A stretch of 63,283 bases of DNA from Mucilaginibacter saanensis (GTDB taxonomy: Bacteria > Bacteroidota > Bacteroidia > Sphingobacteriales > Sphingobacteriaceae): positions 1 to 63,283 of the forward strand of contig NZ_JACHBZ010000024.1 of the NCBI RefSeq assembly GCF_014200575.1, given 5' to 3'. The number at the start of each line of letters is the position of its first letter. Positions within the stretch are counted from its first letter, which is position 1. Below are positions 35,246 to 44,058 of the stretch, piece after piece. The notes under the pieces are model-generated. The model saw nothing but the letters and a program-made list of their open reading frames with translations. It was not told where the DNA came from and ran no database searches. The position numbers and the translations under genes were made by a program.

Positions 35246-36121
35246 ATGAAAACCTCTATAGATCATCTTCCCGAACTTAGGCAGCAGCAGATAAATGAAA
35301 TTGTGGAAGTAATTAAAGACTTTGTCGCGCCTCAAAAAATAATACTTTATGGGAGCCGTGCTTCGGGTACATTTACTGAGGATAAATATGAAAAGAATGG
35401 TATTATATATTACTATATAAGTGATTATGATGTAGCTATCATAACAAATAAAACAAACTTAAAGGAATACGAAGTCGAGAATGAGGTTCTTAAAAAAGTA
35501 AAAGTTAGACCCGATCTTAATGTTGTGATGTATGATATTGATTATTTCAATAAGGCATTAAAAGAAGGGAAATATTTCTTTGTTACTCTTTATGAAGATG
35601 GTATATTAATTTATGATAATCACCAGGTTGATTTAGTTCATCCGGCTGCTTTATCGATGGAACAAGTGCGTAGAAACTCTTTGGATAATTATAATCATTG
35701 GATTACACAAGTTGATCAATACTATGAGTTTGCCTTAATTGGTCTCCAAAAGGCTATAGATAAAAATGAAAAGCCAAATGTGGCAATTTCAATGCTTTAT
35801 CAGGCTATTGAAGGCATATATAGTGTAATATTATTAGTTTTTACAGGAAAAAAACCAAAAATTCATAATTTATATAAGTACAGAAATTCTGTTAAAGGGT
35901 TTTCTACGGAATTAGATTCAATCTTCCCCTTTCCAACAAAAGATAAATACGAATATAATTTATTCGATTTATTGAAAAGAGCTTATATCGGTGCAAAATA
36001 CAAAATAGACTTTGAGGTTTCATTTTCCGAAGTAAAAGACATGAGTATAAGAGTCGAAAAAATGATACGTATTACGAAATTAATATGTATTAAGAGGATA
36101 GATGAATATGGTAAATCGTAG
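35246..36121 (+). CDS. Nucleotidyltransferase-HEPN fusion protein
   Basis: From ATG 35246 the 291-residue protein has a minimal nucleotidyltransferase domain: ILYGSRASG (G36-S37), then SDYDVAII (D60, D62) and a third acidic position in PDLNVVMYDID. The gap between GS and DxD is about 22 residues instead of the usual 10-12 because of an insert (FTEDKYEKNGIIYYY). Residues about 150-290 are helical and HEPN-like (NHWITQVDQYYEFALIGLQK, AISMLYQAIEGIYSVILLVF). MNT and HEPN are usually separate antitoxin and RNase toxin; here they are fused. I see no clear Rx4-6H RNase motif, so toxicity is doubtful. Confidence 0.75.
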   Translation: MKTSIDHLPELRQQQINEIVEVIKDFVAPQKIILYGSRASGTFTEDKYEKNGIIYYYISDYDVAIITNKTNLKEYEVENEVLKKVKVRPDLNVVMYDIDYFNKALKEGKYFFVTLYEDGILIYDNHQVDLVHPAALSMEQVRRNSLDNYNHWITQVDQYYEFALIGLQKAIDKNEKPNVAISMLYQAIEGIYSVILLVFTGKKPKIHNLYKYRNSVKGFSTELDSIFPFPTKDKYEYNLFDLLKRAYIGAKYKIDFEVSFSEVKDMSIRVEKMIRITKLICIKRIDEYGKS

Positions 36122-36124
36122 CTT

Positions 36125-36376
36125 TTATCTTTCTACGTTGAAGGTTACTAATTCAGCCAAGGTAATATCCAAGCCAGTAGCTAAAGAATTAAGAGTTGTT
36201 AAAGATGGGGCACTTTGCCCAATTTCTATTTTATGAATTTGGCTAAAATCAACATTTGAAAGCTGTTCTAATTTCCGTAGACTAATACTCTTTCCACTAC
36301 GGACTTTTTTACCTTCTCGTATTTCCTTCAAATGTTTACCAAAGGATACTAAAAATATATCTTTCTTGTCAGCCAT
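36125..36376 (-). CDS. XRE-family helix-turn-helix regulator
   Basis: From ATG 36376 the 83-residue protein is a Cro/C1-type helix-turn-helix: FGKHLKEIREGKKVRSGKSI, SLRKLEQLSNVDFSQIHKIE and APSLTTLNSLATGLDITLAE. It is convergent with the MNT-HEPN gene, with only 3 bases between the two stops, so transcription of each can interfere with the other. Small XRE proteins beside HEPN/MNT genes are common in defence regions. Confidence 0.8.
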   Translation of the reverse strand: MADKKDIFLVSFGKHLKEIREGKKVRSGKSISLRKLEQLSNVDFSQIHKIEIGQSAPSLTTLNSLATGLDITLAELVTFNVER

Positions 36377-36506
36377 TGCTACAAAAGGAAGACATATTTG
36401 AAATTTTATTGTAGGGTTATTTGCATACAAATAATATATTCTCTATATTTATTCTTTAAATATGACAGTCTCATTTCTGGCCTGAAAAACATAAGAAAAT
36501 GGAGAT

Positions 36507-36698
36507 ATGTCTGAAAAAAAAAATCATACACTGACATCAGGTGCGGGTTCTCTTTTGCTTAGAGCCGGTTTTTCAGCGCTCAGTAATGAGATAAGGAGAC
36601 CCGCCCTGATGTGGGTGTTTTCATATCTGTCGATTTTATCTGCCGTTATTTCAGGGTACGCGAATCTCTTGATCTTGGTGATTTGTGCGCCTGAGTAA
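36507..36698 (+). CDS. Small hydrophobic protein, doubtful
   Basis: Sixty-three residues from ATG 36507 with a possible membrane segment (VFSYLSILSAVISGYANLLI). GGAG lies 6 nt before the ATG. A minus-strand frame of similar size overlaps it, so the coding strand is uncertain. Function unknown. Confidence 0.3.
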   Translation: MSEKKNHTLTSGAGSLLLRAGFSALSNEIRRPALMWVFSYLSILSAVISGYANLLILVICAPE

Positions 36699-36806
36699 GT
36701 GCGCTTAACGGCGATCATTTTCAGTTAGTAGTTAAACGCGGGTCGCCGTTTTTAATCCTTTTCGTACTGGTCATTTGTTGTCTTATGAGATTTTCATTTT
36801 GTTTTT

Positions 36807-37103
36807 ATGGGTGCTGTTGTTATTAATTTAAAAGATTTTGGGGTCCGAACGCCGGAACAAGTGGTTCGTATCTTTTTTGAGTTGTATGATGTGGTGTCGG
36901 TAAGGGAACAGTTGTGGGAGGTTTTCAGGAGGTATACGGTTAATGATGAGAACGGGATTGCTGCGCTGGATAAAGATGAAACACGGGTAGCTTTGCTTTT
37001 TGATCACTTGATTGACCTGGTGGGTGCGATTGAAATATTACGTACAGTTAGAACTGTGGAAAAGTGTGTGGTATGTGGCAGAGTCGATGTTGTGAAATTG
37101 TAG
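36807..37103 (+). CDS. Hypothetical 98-residue protein
   Basis: I do not recognise it. The protein (VINLKDFGVRTPEQVVRIFF, LIDLVGAIEILRTVRTVEKC) looks helical and soluble and ends with a CVVCGRVDVVKL motif whose CxxC could bind metal. It precedes the TlpA-SusC-SusD genes by 53 bases in the same direction and might be the first gene of that unit. Its codon use is intermediate between the A+T-rich flank and the G+C-rich block that follows. Confidence 0.5.
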   Translation: MGAVVINLKDFGVRTPEQVVRIFFELYDVVSVREQLWEVFRRYTVNDENGIAALDKDETRVALLFDHLIDLVGAIEILRTVRTVEKCVVCGRVDVVKL

Positions 37104-37156
37104 TCTGGTGCGGTATTAACTAAATTAATCAATTTTTTACGGCTTAATAAGGTGTT

Positions 37157-38436
37157 ATGAAGCATTTTTTTTGCTTCCTGGGTTTGCTTTGTGTTTTTTT
37201 TGGTGGGGCGGCTCAGGAAAATAGGGGTTTGGTGGGTTTGAAGATCGGGGACTTGGTGCCGGATGTGGCGCTGGGGCGGGTATTTAATGGGGCGGGTTTG
37301 CCTTTGCGGTTGTCGGGGTTCCGGGGGAAGCTGCTGATCATTGATTTTTGGTCGACGTACTGTGGGACTTGTGTGCGGGCGATGCCGCGGCTGGATTCGC
37401 TGCAGCGGGCGGTGGGGCATGGTTTGGTGATCCTGCCGGTGACGGTGGAGGGGGAAGAGCGGGTGCTGGCGATGCGGCGGCGGAATAAGTTACTGCAGGG
37501 GCTGGGCTTGCCGCTGGTGCTGGAGGACCGGGTGTTGGCTGAATTGTTTCCGCACCGGATGGTGCCGCATGATGTGTGGATCGGTCCGGATGGGCGGGTG
37601 CTGGGTTTTACGGAGGTCTGGGATATTACGGGGGAGCGGGTTAAGGCGGTGATGAGGGGCGGGGCTTTGAAGGTGGTGATGAAGCAGGATGTGCTGGATT
37701 ATGACCGGGGGAAGCCTTTGCTGGTCAATGGCAACGGGGGGAATGACAGTGCTTTTCTGTACCGTTCGCTGCTGACGGGTTACCTGCGGGGGCTGCCCTC
37801 GGGGATGGGGGTGGAGACGGATTCACTGCGGGGGCTGATGCGGGTGCGGGCGACGAATGTGACGGCGCGTTACCTGTATACGCTGGCTTACCGGGGGCTG
37901 CGGCTCCTGCCGGAGGCGCGGATCACGGGACCGGCGAGGAAACGCCTGCTACCGGACGTGCAGGCCGGAACGGACCTGGACTCTGCGCATGTCTACGGGT
38001 ATGACCTTTGCCTGCCGGGGTGTTCGGCGGCATTGGCGCGGCAGGCGATCCGGGAGGACCTGGACCGGTTCTTCCGGGTGCGGACGGCCTGGTGGACCGG
38101 GATACTTTAGGGCTGGTGTTGCTGCCGGTAGCTCAAAAGCGGGCGGGAGCGCTGTCTGCGGCAGGGGAACTGCAGCTGCCGGACCGGCCATGGCACGCTG
38201 CGTCGACGGCGGAACTCGTTCGGTGGTTGAATGTGCCGGGTGGCATGGTTGTCATAGATAGCGCGCAGCGGAACCTGGACCGGCCATTGGCCCTGGACGG
38301 GGGGCTGCTCAGGCTGGATGTGCTGAACCGGGAGTTGTCAGCTTACGGGCTGTGCCTGGTCCGCAGGCGGGTTCATTTGCGGGAATTGCAGGTGTCTTTT
38401 CCCGAGGCTGTGACGGCGGAGCCTTTTACTTTATAA
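37157..38436 (+). pseudogene. TlpA-like thioredoxin-fold protein, one frameshift
   Basis: The first 317 residues carry a signal peptide (MKHFFCFLGLLCVFFGGAAQ) and a TlpA/AhpC-type redox domain with KLLIIDFWSTYCGTCVRAMP (CxxC active site near 73-76) and VPHDVWIGPDGRVLGF. The frame ends at 38110, but the +1 frame continues the same protein from about 38085 (LVDRDTLGLVLLPVAQKRAG) to VTAEPFTL at 38436, giving a restored length of about 426 residues, normal for TlpA proteins placed before SusC/SusD in Bacteroidota. The break is in a G+C-rich stretch, so a sequencing error is possible. It should act in the periplasm on thiols. Confidence 0.7.
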
Positions 38437-38459
38437 CTGCTTATTTATCCCTAAATCTG

Positions 38460-41400
38460 ATGATGAAATTTATTGATTGGAAGTATATATATTATTGTGG
38501 TATGCTCCTGTTATGGTGCTGGCTGCCGGGCAGCCAGGATGCCCGGGGAGATACCGGGCGGCTGCTGCCTGTCCGGCAGGGCTATGCTGCGGTGGGGGTA
38601 TCCGGCCTGGTGCAGGATATGGAGGGCCATCCCCTGGTGGGTGTGCAGGTGAGCATCCGCGGGCAGGACGGGGCCGTGCTGACGGACCCGGAAGGGCGTT
38701 TTGTGATCGGTGCAGGGCCCCGCGATACGCTGCTGTTTGTGAAAACGGGGTATATTAACCTCGGGGTGGTGGTCTATCAGCACACCTTTTTTAAGGTCAC
38801 GCTGCGGCGGGCGGTGGAGGAGCTGCGCGAGGTGAACGTGGTGTCCACGGGATACCAGACCCTGGCGCTGGAAAAGGCTACGGGGGCTTTTGAAAAAGTG
38901 GATGCCGCCCTGCTCAACCGTTCGGTGGGTACGGATGTGCTGTCCAGGCTGGATGGGGTGAGCAGCGTGCTGTTCGACCGGCGTATCGGGCAGGATAATA
39001 CGCTGATGATCCGGGGCAGGAGTACGCTGTTCGCCAATGCGGCGCCGCTGGTGGTGGTGGATGATTTTCCGTATAACGGCGACCTGAATAACCTGAACCC
39101 GAATGATGTGGAAAGTATCACCATCTTAAAGGATGCGGCGGCGGCATCGATCTGGGGTGTCCGGGCCAGCAATGGGGTGATCGTGGTGACCACCAAAAAA
39201 GGGGCCCGGAACAAGGCGCTGTCCATCGGTTTCAGTGCCAATGTAACCGTGGCGGATAAACCTGATGTATTCTACCTGCCGCGGATGTCTGCTGCGGACT
39301 TTGTCGGGGTCGAAAAGCTGCTGTTCAGCAAGGGGTTTTACGATGATGATGAAAACTCCTATGCCCACGTGGCGCTGTCCCCCGCGGTGGAGCTGCTGAT
39401 CGCACAGCGGGACGGGAAGCTGGGGGATGCGGCGCTGAGTTCGGGCCTGGCGGCCCTGGGGACGCAGGATGTCCGCAAGGACCTGCAGCGGTACTGGTAC
39501 CGTAAGGCGCTGAACCAGCAGTATACGCTGAGCCTCAACGGGGGATCGGATAAGGCTGCTTATTTCTTTTCTCTGGGATATGATCATGACCTGTCGGCGC
39601 TTTCAGGGACGTTTCAGCGGCTGAACCTGCGCTCGGATAACCGTTTTTATCCCCTGAAGAACCTGCAGCTGGAGATCGGGGCGTATGTCACCGACAGCAG
39701 GACGGTGGCCGGCCGGGATGATCCTTCCTCGCTCCAGAGCCTGGATGGGAAGCAGGTGTATCCTTATGCGCGCCTGGCGGATGCCCATGGAAATGCCCTG
39801 CCGCTGAACCTGGATTACCGGGCCTCCTTTATCGGCAGCTCGATGGCGCAGGGTTTTTTGGACTGGAACGATTACCCGCTGCTGGAGCAGGGGAATGTCG
39901 ATAACCGGACGAATAACCTGGATCTGTTGTTCCATGCGGCTGCGCGTTATACGCTGCTGCCGGGCCTGGATGCGGAGCTGCGTTACCAGCTGGAATCGGG
40001 GCAGACCCAGGGGGCCTGGCTGTACGGGCAGGATAGTTATTACAGCCGTAACCTGGTGAACCAGTATACGCAGGTGAATACGGATGGCAGCCTGACGCTG
40101 CCGGTCCCGGCGGGGGGCATCATGGACGATTCGGACCAGCGGCTGCTGTCCAACAGTTTCCGGGCGCAACTCAATTACCGGAAGGACTGGGGCCGTCACC
40201 AACTGACCGCGCTGGGGGGCTATGAATACCGGAACGACCGGACGCGCTCGCGGGTTTCCCGGGATTACGGCTATAACGCGGACATCCAGTCGGGACTGCC
40301 CGTGGATTATGTAAGCAGTTACCTGCTGTCCAATTATTCTTATTTTATCGATAGCCCCATCCCGTACGTGAATACGTATACGACACAGCAGAATTATAAC
40401 CTGTCTTATTACACCAACCTGGGGTATGCCTATGACAACCGCTACAGCCTGTCGGCCAGTGCACGAAAGGACGAATCCAATTTGTTCGGGGTCAATGCGA
40501 ACCAGAAGGGAGTACCCCTGTATGCCCTGGGTGCGGCCTGGACGGCCAGCAGTGAGGCGTTTTATCATATGGACTGGCTCCCTTACCTGAAGCTAAGGAC
40601 AAGTTACGGGTACAGTGGCAATGTGGATAATACGCTGTCCGCGCAGACGACGATCCGGTATGCGGGGCAGAGCGCCTTAAGCAGGCTGCCCTATGCGTTT
40701 ATCAATAACCCGCCCAACCCGGAACTGGGTTGGGAAAAAACGGGGAACTGGAACATCGGGCTGGATTTTTCGGCCGCCGGAAAGCGGTTCTCAGGGGCCG
40801 TAGATTATTACCGGAAAAAAAGCCGGGACCTGATTGGCTTCGAGCCGCTGGACCAGACGACCGGCGTGCAGAACCCGGCAACCGGGCTATTCCAGTACAA
40901 GGGGAATGTCGCGGCGATGAAGGGCCGGGGGCTGGAGCTGAACCTGCATTCGGATAACCTGAAAGGGGCACTGGGCTGGCAGACCGACCTGCTGTTCAAC
41001 TATGCGGCCAATGAAGTGACGGATTATTACCGGTACAATGACCTGGGGGCTAATTACGTGGCCAACGGGCAGGGCATCGCGCCGCTGGTGGGGAAGCCGC
41101 TGTATGCGATCCTGACCTATCAATGGGCGGGGCTGGATCCGGAAACGGGTGATCCACGGGGGTATGTGAACGGGCAGGTCAGCAAGGACTATGCGACGAT
41201 CCTGAACAATACCCGGATCGGGGACCTGCAGTACAGCGGTCCGGCGATACCCCAGGTTTTCGGTACGCTGCGGAATACGTTCAGCTTCCGGGGATGGTCG
41301 CTTTCTGCCTTGTTGAGTTATAAGCTGGGCTATTATTTTATGCGGCAGGGCATCTCGTATACGGCGCTGTTTAATAACCGGAATACGGCGAGCGATGATT

Positions 41401-41732
41401 ATGCGCGCCGCTGGCAGCAGCCGGGAGATGAAAAAAGGACCAGCGTGCCTTCGCTGGTGTACCCGGCGGACAGCCAGCGGGACCAGTTTTATAACGAGTC
41501 CTCGGTGAATGTCGAGAAAGGAGACAATATCCGCCTGCAGGACCTGCGGCTGGCTTTTGATGCGGACCGCTCCCGGTACAAGGCGCTGCCGATGAAACAT
41601 ATCCAGTTTTTTGTGTACGCGGCTAACCTGGGGCTGGTCTGGAAAGCGACGCGCACGGCCCTGGACCCGGACTATCCTTATACTATCCGCCCGCCCAGAA
41701 CGATTGCGCTGGGTTTCAGCGGTAATTTTTAA
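38460..41732 (+). CDS. SusC/RagA-family TonB-dependent outer-membrane receptor
   Basis: From the tandem ATG at 38460/38463 the protein has about 1090 residues: signal segment (YIYYCGMLLLWCWLPGS), a carboxypeptidase-regulatory-like domain (VSGLVQDMEGHPLVGVQVSI), the SusC plug (LEKATGAFEKVDAALLNRSV, LMIRGRSTLFANAAPLVVVD, PNDVESITILKDAAAASIWG, NGVIVVTTKKG) and a beta barrel ending in ALGFSGNF. It forms with the SusD protein a pedal-bin importer driven by TonB. No STN domain, so no sign of an anti-sigma coupling. Starts 24 bases after the TlpA gene; strong G+C bias. Confidence 0.95.
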   Translation: MMKFIDWKYIYYCGMLLLWCWLPGSQDARGDTGRLLPVRQGYAAVGVSGLVQDMEGHPLVGVQVSIRGQDGAVLTDPEGRFVIGAGPRDTLLFVKTGYINLGVVVYQHTFFKVTLRRAVEELREVNVVSTGYQTLALEKATGAFEKVDAALLNRSVGTDVLSRLDGVSSVLFDRRIGQDNTLMIRGRSTLFANAAPLVVVDDFPYNGDLNNLNPNDVESITILKDAAAASIWGVRASNGVIVVTTKKGARNKALSIGFSANVTVADKPDVFYLPRMSAADFVGVEKLLFSKGFYDDDENSYAHVALSPAVELLIAQRDGKLGDAALSSGLAALGTQDVRKDLQRYWYRKALNQQYTLSLNGGSDKAAYFFSLGYDHDLSALSGTFQRLNLRSDNRFYPLKNLQLEIGAYVTDSRTVAGRDDPSSLQSLDGKQVYPYARLADAHGNALPLNLDYRASFIGSSMAQGFLDWNDYPLLEQGNVDNRTNNLDLLFHAAARYTLLPGLDAELRYQLESGQTQGAWLYGQDSYYSRNLVNQYTQVNTDGSLTLPVPAGGIMDDSDQRLLSNSFRAQLNYRKDWGRHQLTALGGYEYRNDRTRSRVSRDYGYNADIQSGLPVDYVSSYLLSNYSYFIDSPIPYVNTYTTQQNYNLSYYTNLGYAYDNRYSLSASARKDESNLFGVNANQKGVPLYALGAAWTASSEAFYHMDWLPYLKLRTSYGYSGNVDNTLSAQTTIRYAGQSALSRLPYAFINNPPNPELGWEKTGNWNIGLDFSAAGKRFSGAVDYYRKKSRDLIGFEPLDQTTGVQNPATGLFQYKGNVAAMKGRGLELNLHSDNLKGALGWQTDLLFNYAANEVTDYYRYNDLGANYVANGQGIAPLVGKPLYAILTYQWAGLDPETGDPRGYVNGQVSKDYATILNNTRIGDLQYSGPAIPQVFGTLRNTFSFRGWSLSALLSYKLGYYFMRQGISYTALFNNRNTASDDYARRWQQPGDEKRTSVPSLVYPADSQRDQFYNESSVNVEKGDNIRLQDLRLAFDADRSRYKALPMKHIQFFVYAANLGLVWKATRTALDPDYPYTIRPPRTIALGFSGNF

Positions 41733-41741
41733 CCTGATCTC

Positions 41742-43103
41742 ATGAATAGAACAATGAACACATTTTTTAAATATCAATGGCTGGTATTACTGGTGGTGCT
41801 GGAAGGCGCGGCCTGTAAAAAACAGCTGGACATAAAACCTGCTTCGACCCTGCAGGTGCCGGTGACCGCGGCGGATTTTCAGGCGGTGATGGATGATACC
41901 AATATATTTTCCCAGGTCTGGCCTTATGCGCCGACGGCCGGTGCGGATGAGGGTTTTGTAACAGAGGCGACCTGGTCGGCTGCGGCGATCACGTCGCGGA
42001 ACGCCTATATCTGGGACCGCAATGTGTTCAATGACCTGCCGCGGAATGACTGGTCCTTGTCGTATACGACGGTGTTTTATGCGAACGTGGTCCTCGAGGG
42101 GACAACGCGCTACGGGCAGCCGACGGCGGAATGGCAGAATATCAGGGGGCAGGCATCCTTTTTCCGGGCTTATGCCTATTACCAGCTGGCCCAGGAGTTT
42201 TGCAGGCCTTATGACGAACAGGCGTCAAAAACGGATCCGGGGATCGTGCTGCGGGCCGGCTCCGATCTGCATGCGGCGTCCTCCAGGTCAACCGTGGCAC
42301 AGACCTACCAGCAGATCATCAGGGACCTTTCGCTGGCCGTTCGGCTGCTGCCGGCGGCGGTGCTGACCAAGACAAGGCCCGGAAAAGCGGCAGCCTATGC
42401 GATGCTGGCTCGTACCTGCCTGGTGATGGCGCAATATGACCGGGCAGCCCTATATGCCGATTCGAGCCTGCAGTTGAATGCCGGACTGACGGATTATAAC
42501 CAGGTTGTGGCTGCTGCGGGACCTCCGTTTAAGCGGTTTAACCCGGAAGTCGTGTTCCATACGATCATGGTGCCGGTGGCGATGTTGCTGCCGGGGAAAT
42601 ACATGGTCGATACGGCTTTGTATGGCAGTTATGAGGGGAATGACCTGCGCCGGACGCTGTTTTTTAAGGCGGTCAAGGGAACCAGTTATGTCAGCTTCAA
42701 CGGCAGTTATGACGGGACGGCCAGTTTGTTCAACGGGCTGGCGACTGATGAAATGTACCTGGTACGGGCGGAAGGCAATGCCCGTACGGGGCACATGCCA
42801 GAAGCTTTGTCGGATCTGAACCTGCTGAGGAAGAACCGTTACCAGGCGGCGACCTACGTGCCGCTGGCATCCGCAGATGCCGGCCAGGTGCTGGGATGGA
42901 TATTGGCGGAGCGTCGGAAAGAATTATTGCTGCGGGGATTACGCTGGTCGGACCTGCGGCGGTTGAACAAAGAGCCGGCTGAGGCCCGGACGTTGGTGAA
43001 GGTGGTCGGTGCGCAGCGGTATGAGTTACCGCCGGGGGATCCGCGTTATGTATGGCCGATTCCGCAGGAGGTGATTGCCAATACGGGGATCGCCCAGAAT
43101 TAA
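41742..43103 (+). CDS. SusD/RagB-family lipoprotein
   Basis: A 453-residue SusD-like protein with lipoprotein signal (LVLLVVLEGAAC, Cys 25). The N-terminal DIKPASTLQVPVTAADFQAV, helical TPR-like core (RGQASFFRAYAYYQLAQEFC, AYAMLARTCLVMAQYDRAAL), LATDEMYLVRAEGNARTG and C-terminal ERRKELLLRGLRWSDLRRLN / YVWPIPQEVI are all family hallmarks. It caps the SusC channel on the cell surface and binds the imported ligand, which cannot be deduced. No polysaccharide-degrading genes lie beside the pair; instead peptide-modification genes do. Confidence 0.95.
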   Translation: MNRTMNTFFKYQWLVLLVVLEGAACKKQLDIKPASTLQVPVTAADFQAVMDDTNIFSQVWPYAPTAGADEGFVTEATWSAAAITSRNAYIWDRNVFNDLPRNDWSLSYTTVFYANVVLEGTTRYGQPTAEWQNIRGQASFFRAYAYYQLAQEFCRPYDEQASKTDPGIVLRAGSDLHAASSRSTVAQTYQQIIRDLSLAVRLLPAAVLTKTRPGKAAAYAMLARTCLVMAQYDRAALYADSSLQLNAGLTDYNQVVAAAGPPFKRFNPEVVFHTIMVPVAMLLPGKYMVDTALYGSYEGNDLRRTLFFKAVKGTSYVSFNGSYDGTASLFNGLATDEMYLVRAEGNARTGHMPEALSDLNLLRKNRYQAATYVPLASADAGQVLGWILAERRKELLLRGLRWSDLRRLNKEPAEARTLVKVVGAQRYELPPGDPRYVWPIPQEVIANTGIAQN

Positions 43104-43105
43104 GA

Positions 43106-43132
43106 GCAGGAAAGGCCAGCGGCCTTTCCTGC
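43106..43132. terminator. 12-bp hairpin between convergent genes
   Basis: Perfect arms GCAGGAAAGGCC / GGCCTTTCCTGC with a 3-nt loop between the stops of SusD and the DUF6520 gene; no T run, but the position fits a shared terminator. Confidence 0.75.
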
Positions 43133-43140
43133 GGAACAGC

Positions 43141-43431
43141 TTAGTGCTGGAACTCCTCCTGGGTGATCGTACTCAGGTTGGGCTGGTTGGGGTTGCCGGT
43201 ACTGCGGCTGGCCTGTACGGCACAGCGGTCGGTCAGTCCCGGACAGCCTGGGTCGGAAGCGCTGAAGCTGTACTTGGAAGGGTCACTGAGCTGTGCTGGT
43301 GTCTGGTCGCCGTTGTAGTTCCACCATACTGCGGCAGGTTTTGGTGCTGCCTGGGCGGCTTTGCCGGCCAGGGCTCCGCCGATACCTAATACGAAGGCCA
43401 GGGCGATGAAGATGGATCTTGAATTTTTCAT
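43141..43431 (-). CDS. DUF6520-family small exported protein
   Basis: A 96-residue protein with a signal peptide (MKNSRSIFIALAFVLGIGGA LAG) and a short polar mature part with two Cys (DPGCPGLTDRCAV) ending STITQEEFQH. This pattern fits DUF6520, small exported proteins of Bacteroidota frequently found with MauE/DoxX and TlpA genes. Function unknown; the Cys pair and neighbouring redox genes suggest a disulfide-handled peptide. It is followed on the same strand 110 bases upstream by the MauE gene. Confidence 0.8.
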   Translation of the reverse strand: MKNSRSIFIALAFVLGIGGALAGKAAQAAPKPAAVWWNYNGDQTPAQLSDPSKYSFSASDPGCPGLTDRCAVQASRSTGNPNQPNLSTITQEEFQH

Positions 43432-43541
43432 GATGCAGAACGCTTTTTTGCTAAAAAACGAACGAAAAATGTTGAATAAATATGATGCCTACTCTTTTCG
43501 CAGGTTTTCGGCTTTTCCCTGTAGGATCTTGGTAAGTATAG

Positions 43542-43970
43542 TTAGACCGGGGAGTCCTGTTTCCGGCCGGAGGGCCGGAAAAGGAGGGCGGTCAGGTTGA
43601 TCAGGACAAAGCACCAGTTAAAGACGAGGTGCGTGGTCCAGGACATCCGGCTGAGGATACCGCCGCAGGAGCAGGGGACTTTGGTCCAGACATGGAGCAG
43701 CACCATGGAGATGTATACGGTAAACGCGGCCAGCAGCCCGGCGGAGAAAAACAGACCGGTACGTTGTGTCCGTTGGAAGCAAAGCAGCAGGACGGCGAGG
43801 AGTTCCGCCGATGGCAGGGCATAAAACAGGAGGTCTGCCAGCTGGCGGGGAAAAGGTTGTAAATACAGCTGGTGGCGGAAATCTTCCGGGCTGATCAGTT
43901 TGCTGACGGCCGCATACAGGAAGAGCAGGAGGAGCAGGGCAGGTGCAAGGATGGTGCTGAATGTTTTCAT
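43542..43970 (-). CDS. MauE/DoxX-family redox-associated membrane protein
   Basis: From ATG 43970 the protein has 142 residues and four membrane helices (FSTILAPALLLLLFLYAAVS, LLFYALPSAELLAVLLL, GLFFSAGLLAAFTVYISMVL, LVFNWCFVLINLTALLF). The loop KVPCSCGGILSRMSW carries the conserved CxCGG of MauE-like proteins, which pass reducing equivalents to exported thioredoxin-fold proteins. A partner is at hand: the TlpA-like protein of this locus. Starts further upstream (to 44174) would overlap the lantibiotic dehydratase and lack a membrane start. Confidence 0.85.
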   Translation of the reverse strand: MKTFSTILAPALLLLLFLYAAVSKLISPEDFRHQLYLQPFPRQLADLLFYALPSAELLAVLLLCFQRTQRTGLFFSAGLLAAFTVYISMVLLHVWTKVPCSCGGILSRMSWTTHLVFNWCFVLINLTALLFRPSGRKQDSPV

Positions 43971-44058
43971 GATCGCTGTGATTGATGAGACAAAGGAACA
44001 GGATAAGGGAAGGGTAAAACAGTAGTCAAAGGGTAGTATACCCCCAAATAATTTTTTG

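Noticed and set aside
39603..40568. Long minus-strand open frame inside SusC
   Set aside because: It is a shadow of the G+C-rich SusC coding strand; composition is dominated by Arg, Gln, Ile and Pro without motifs.
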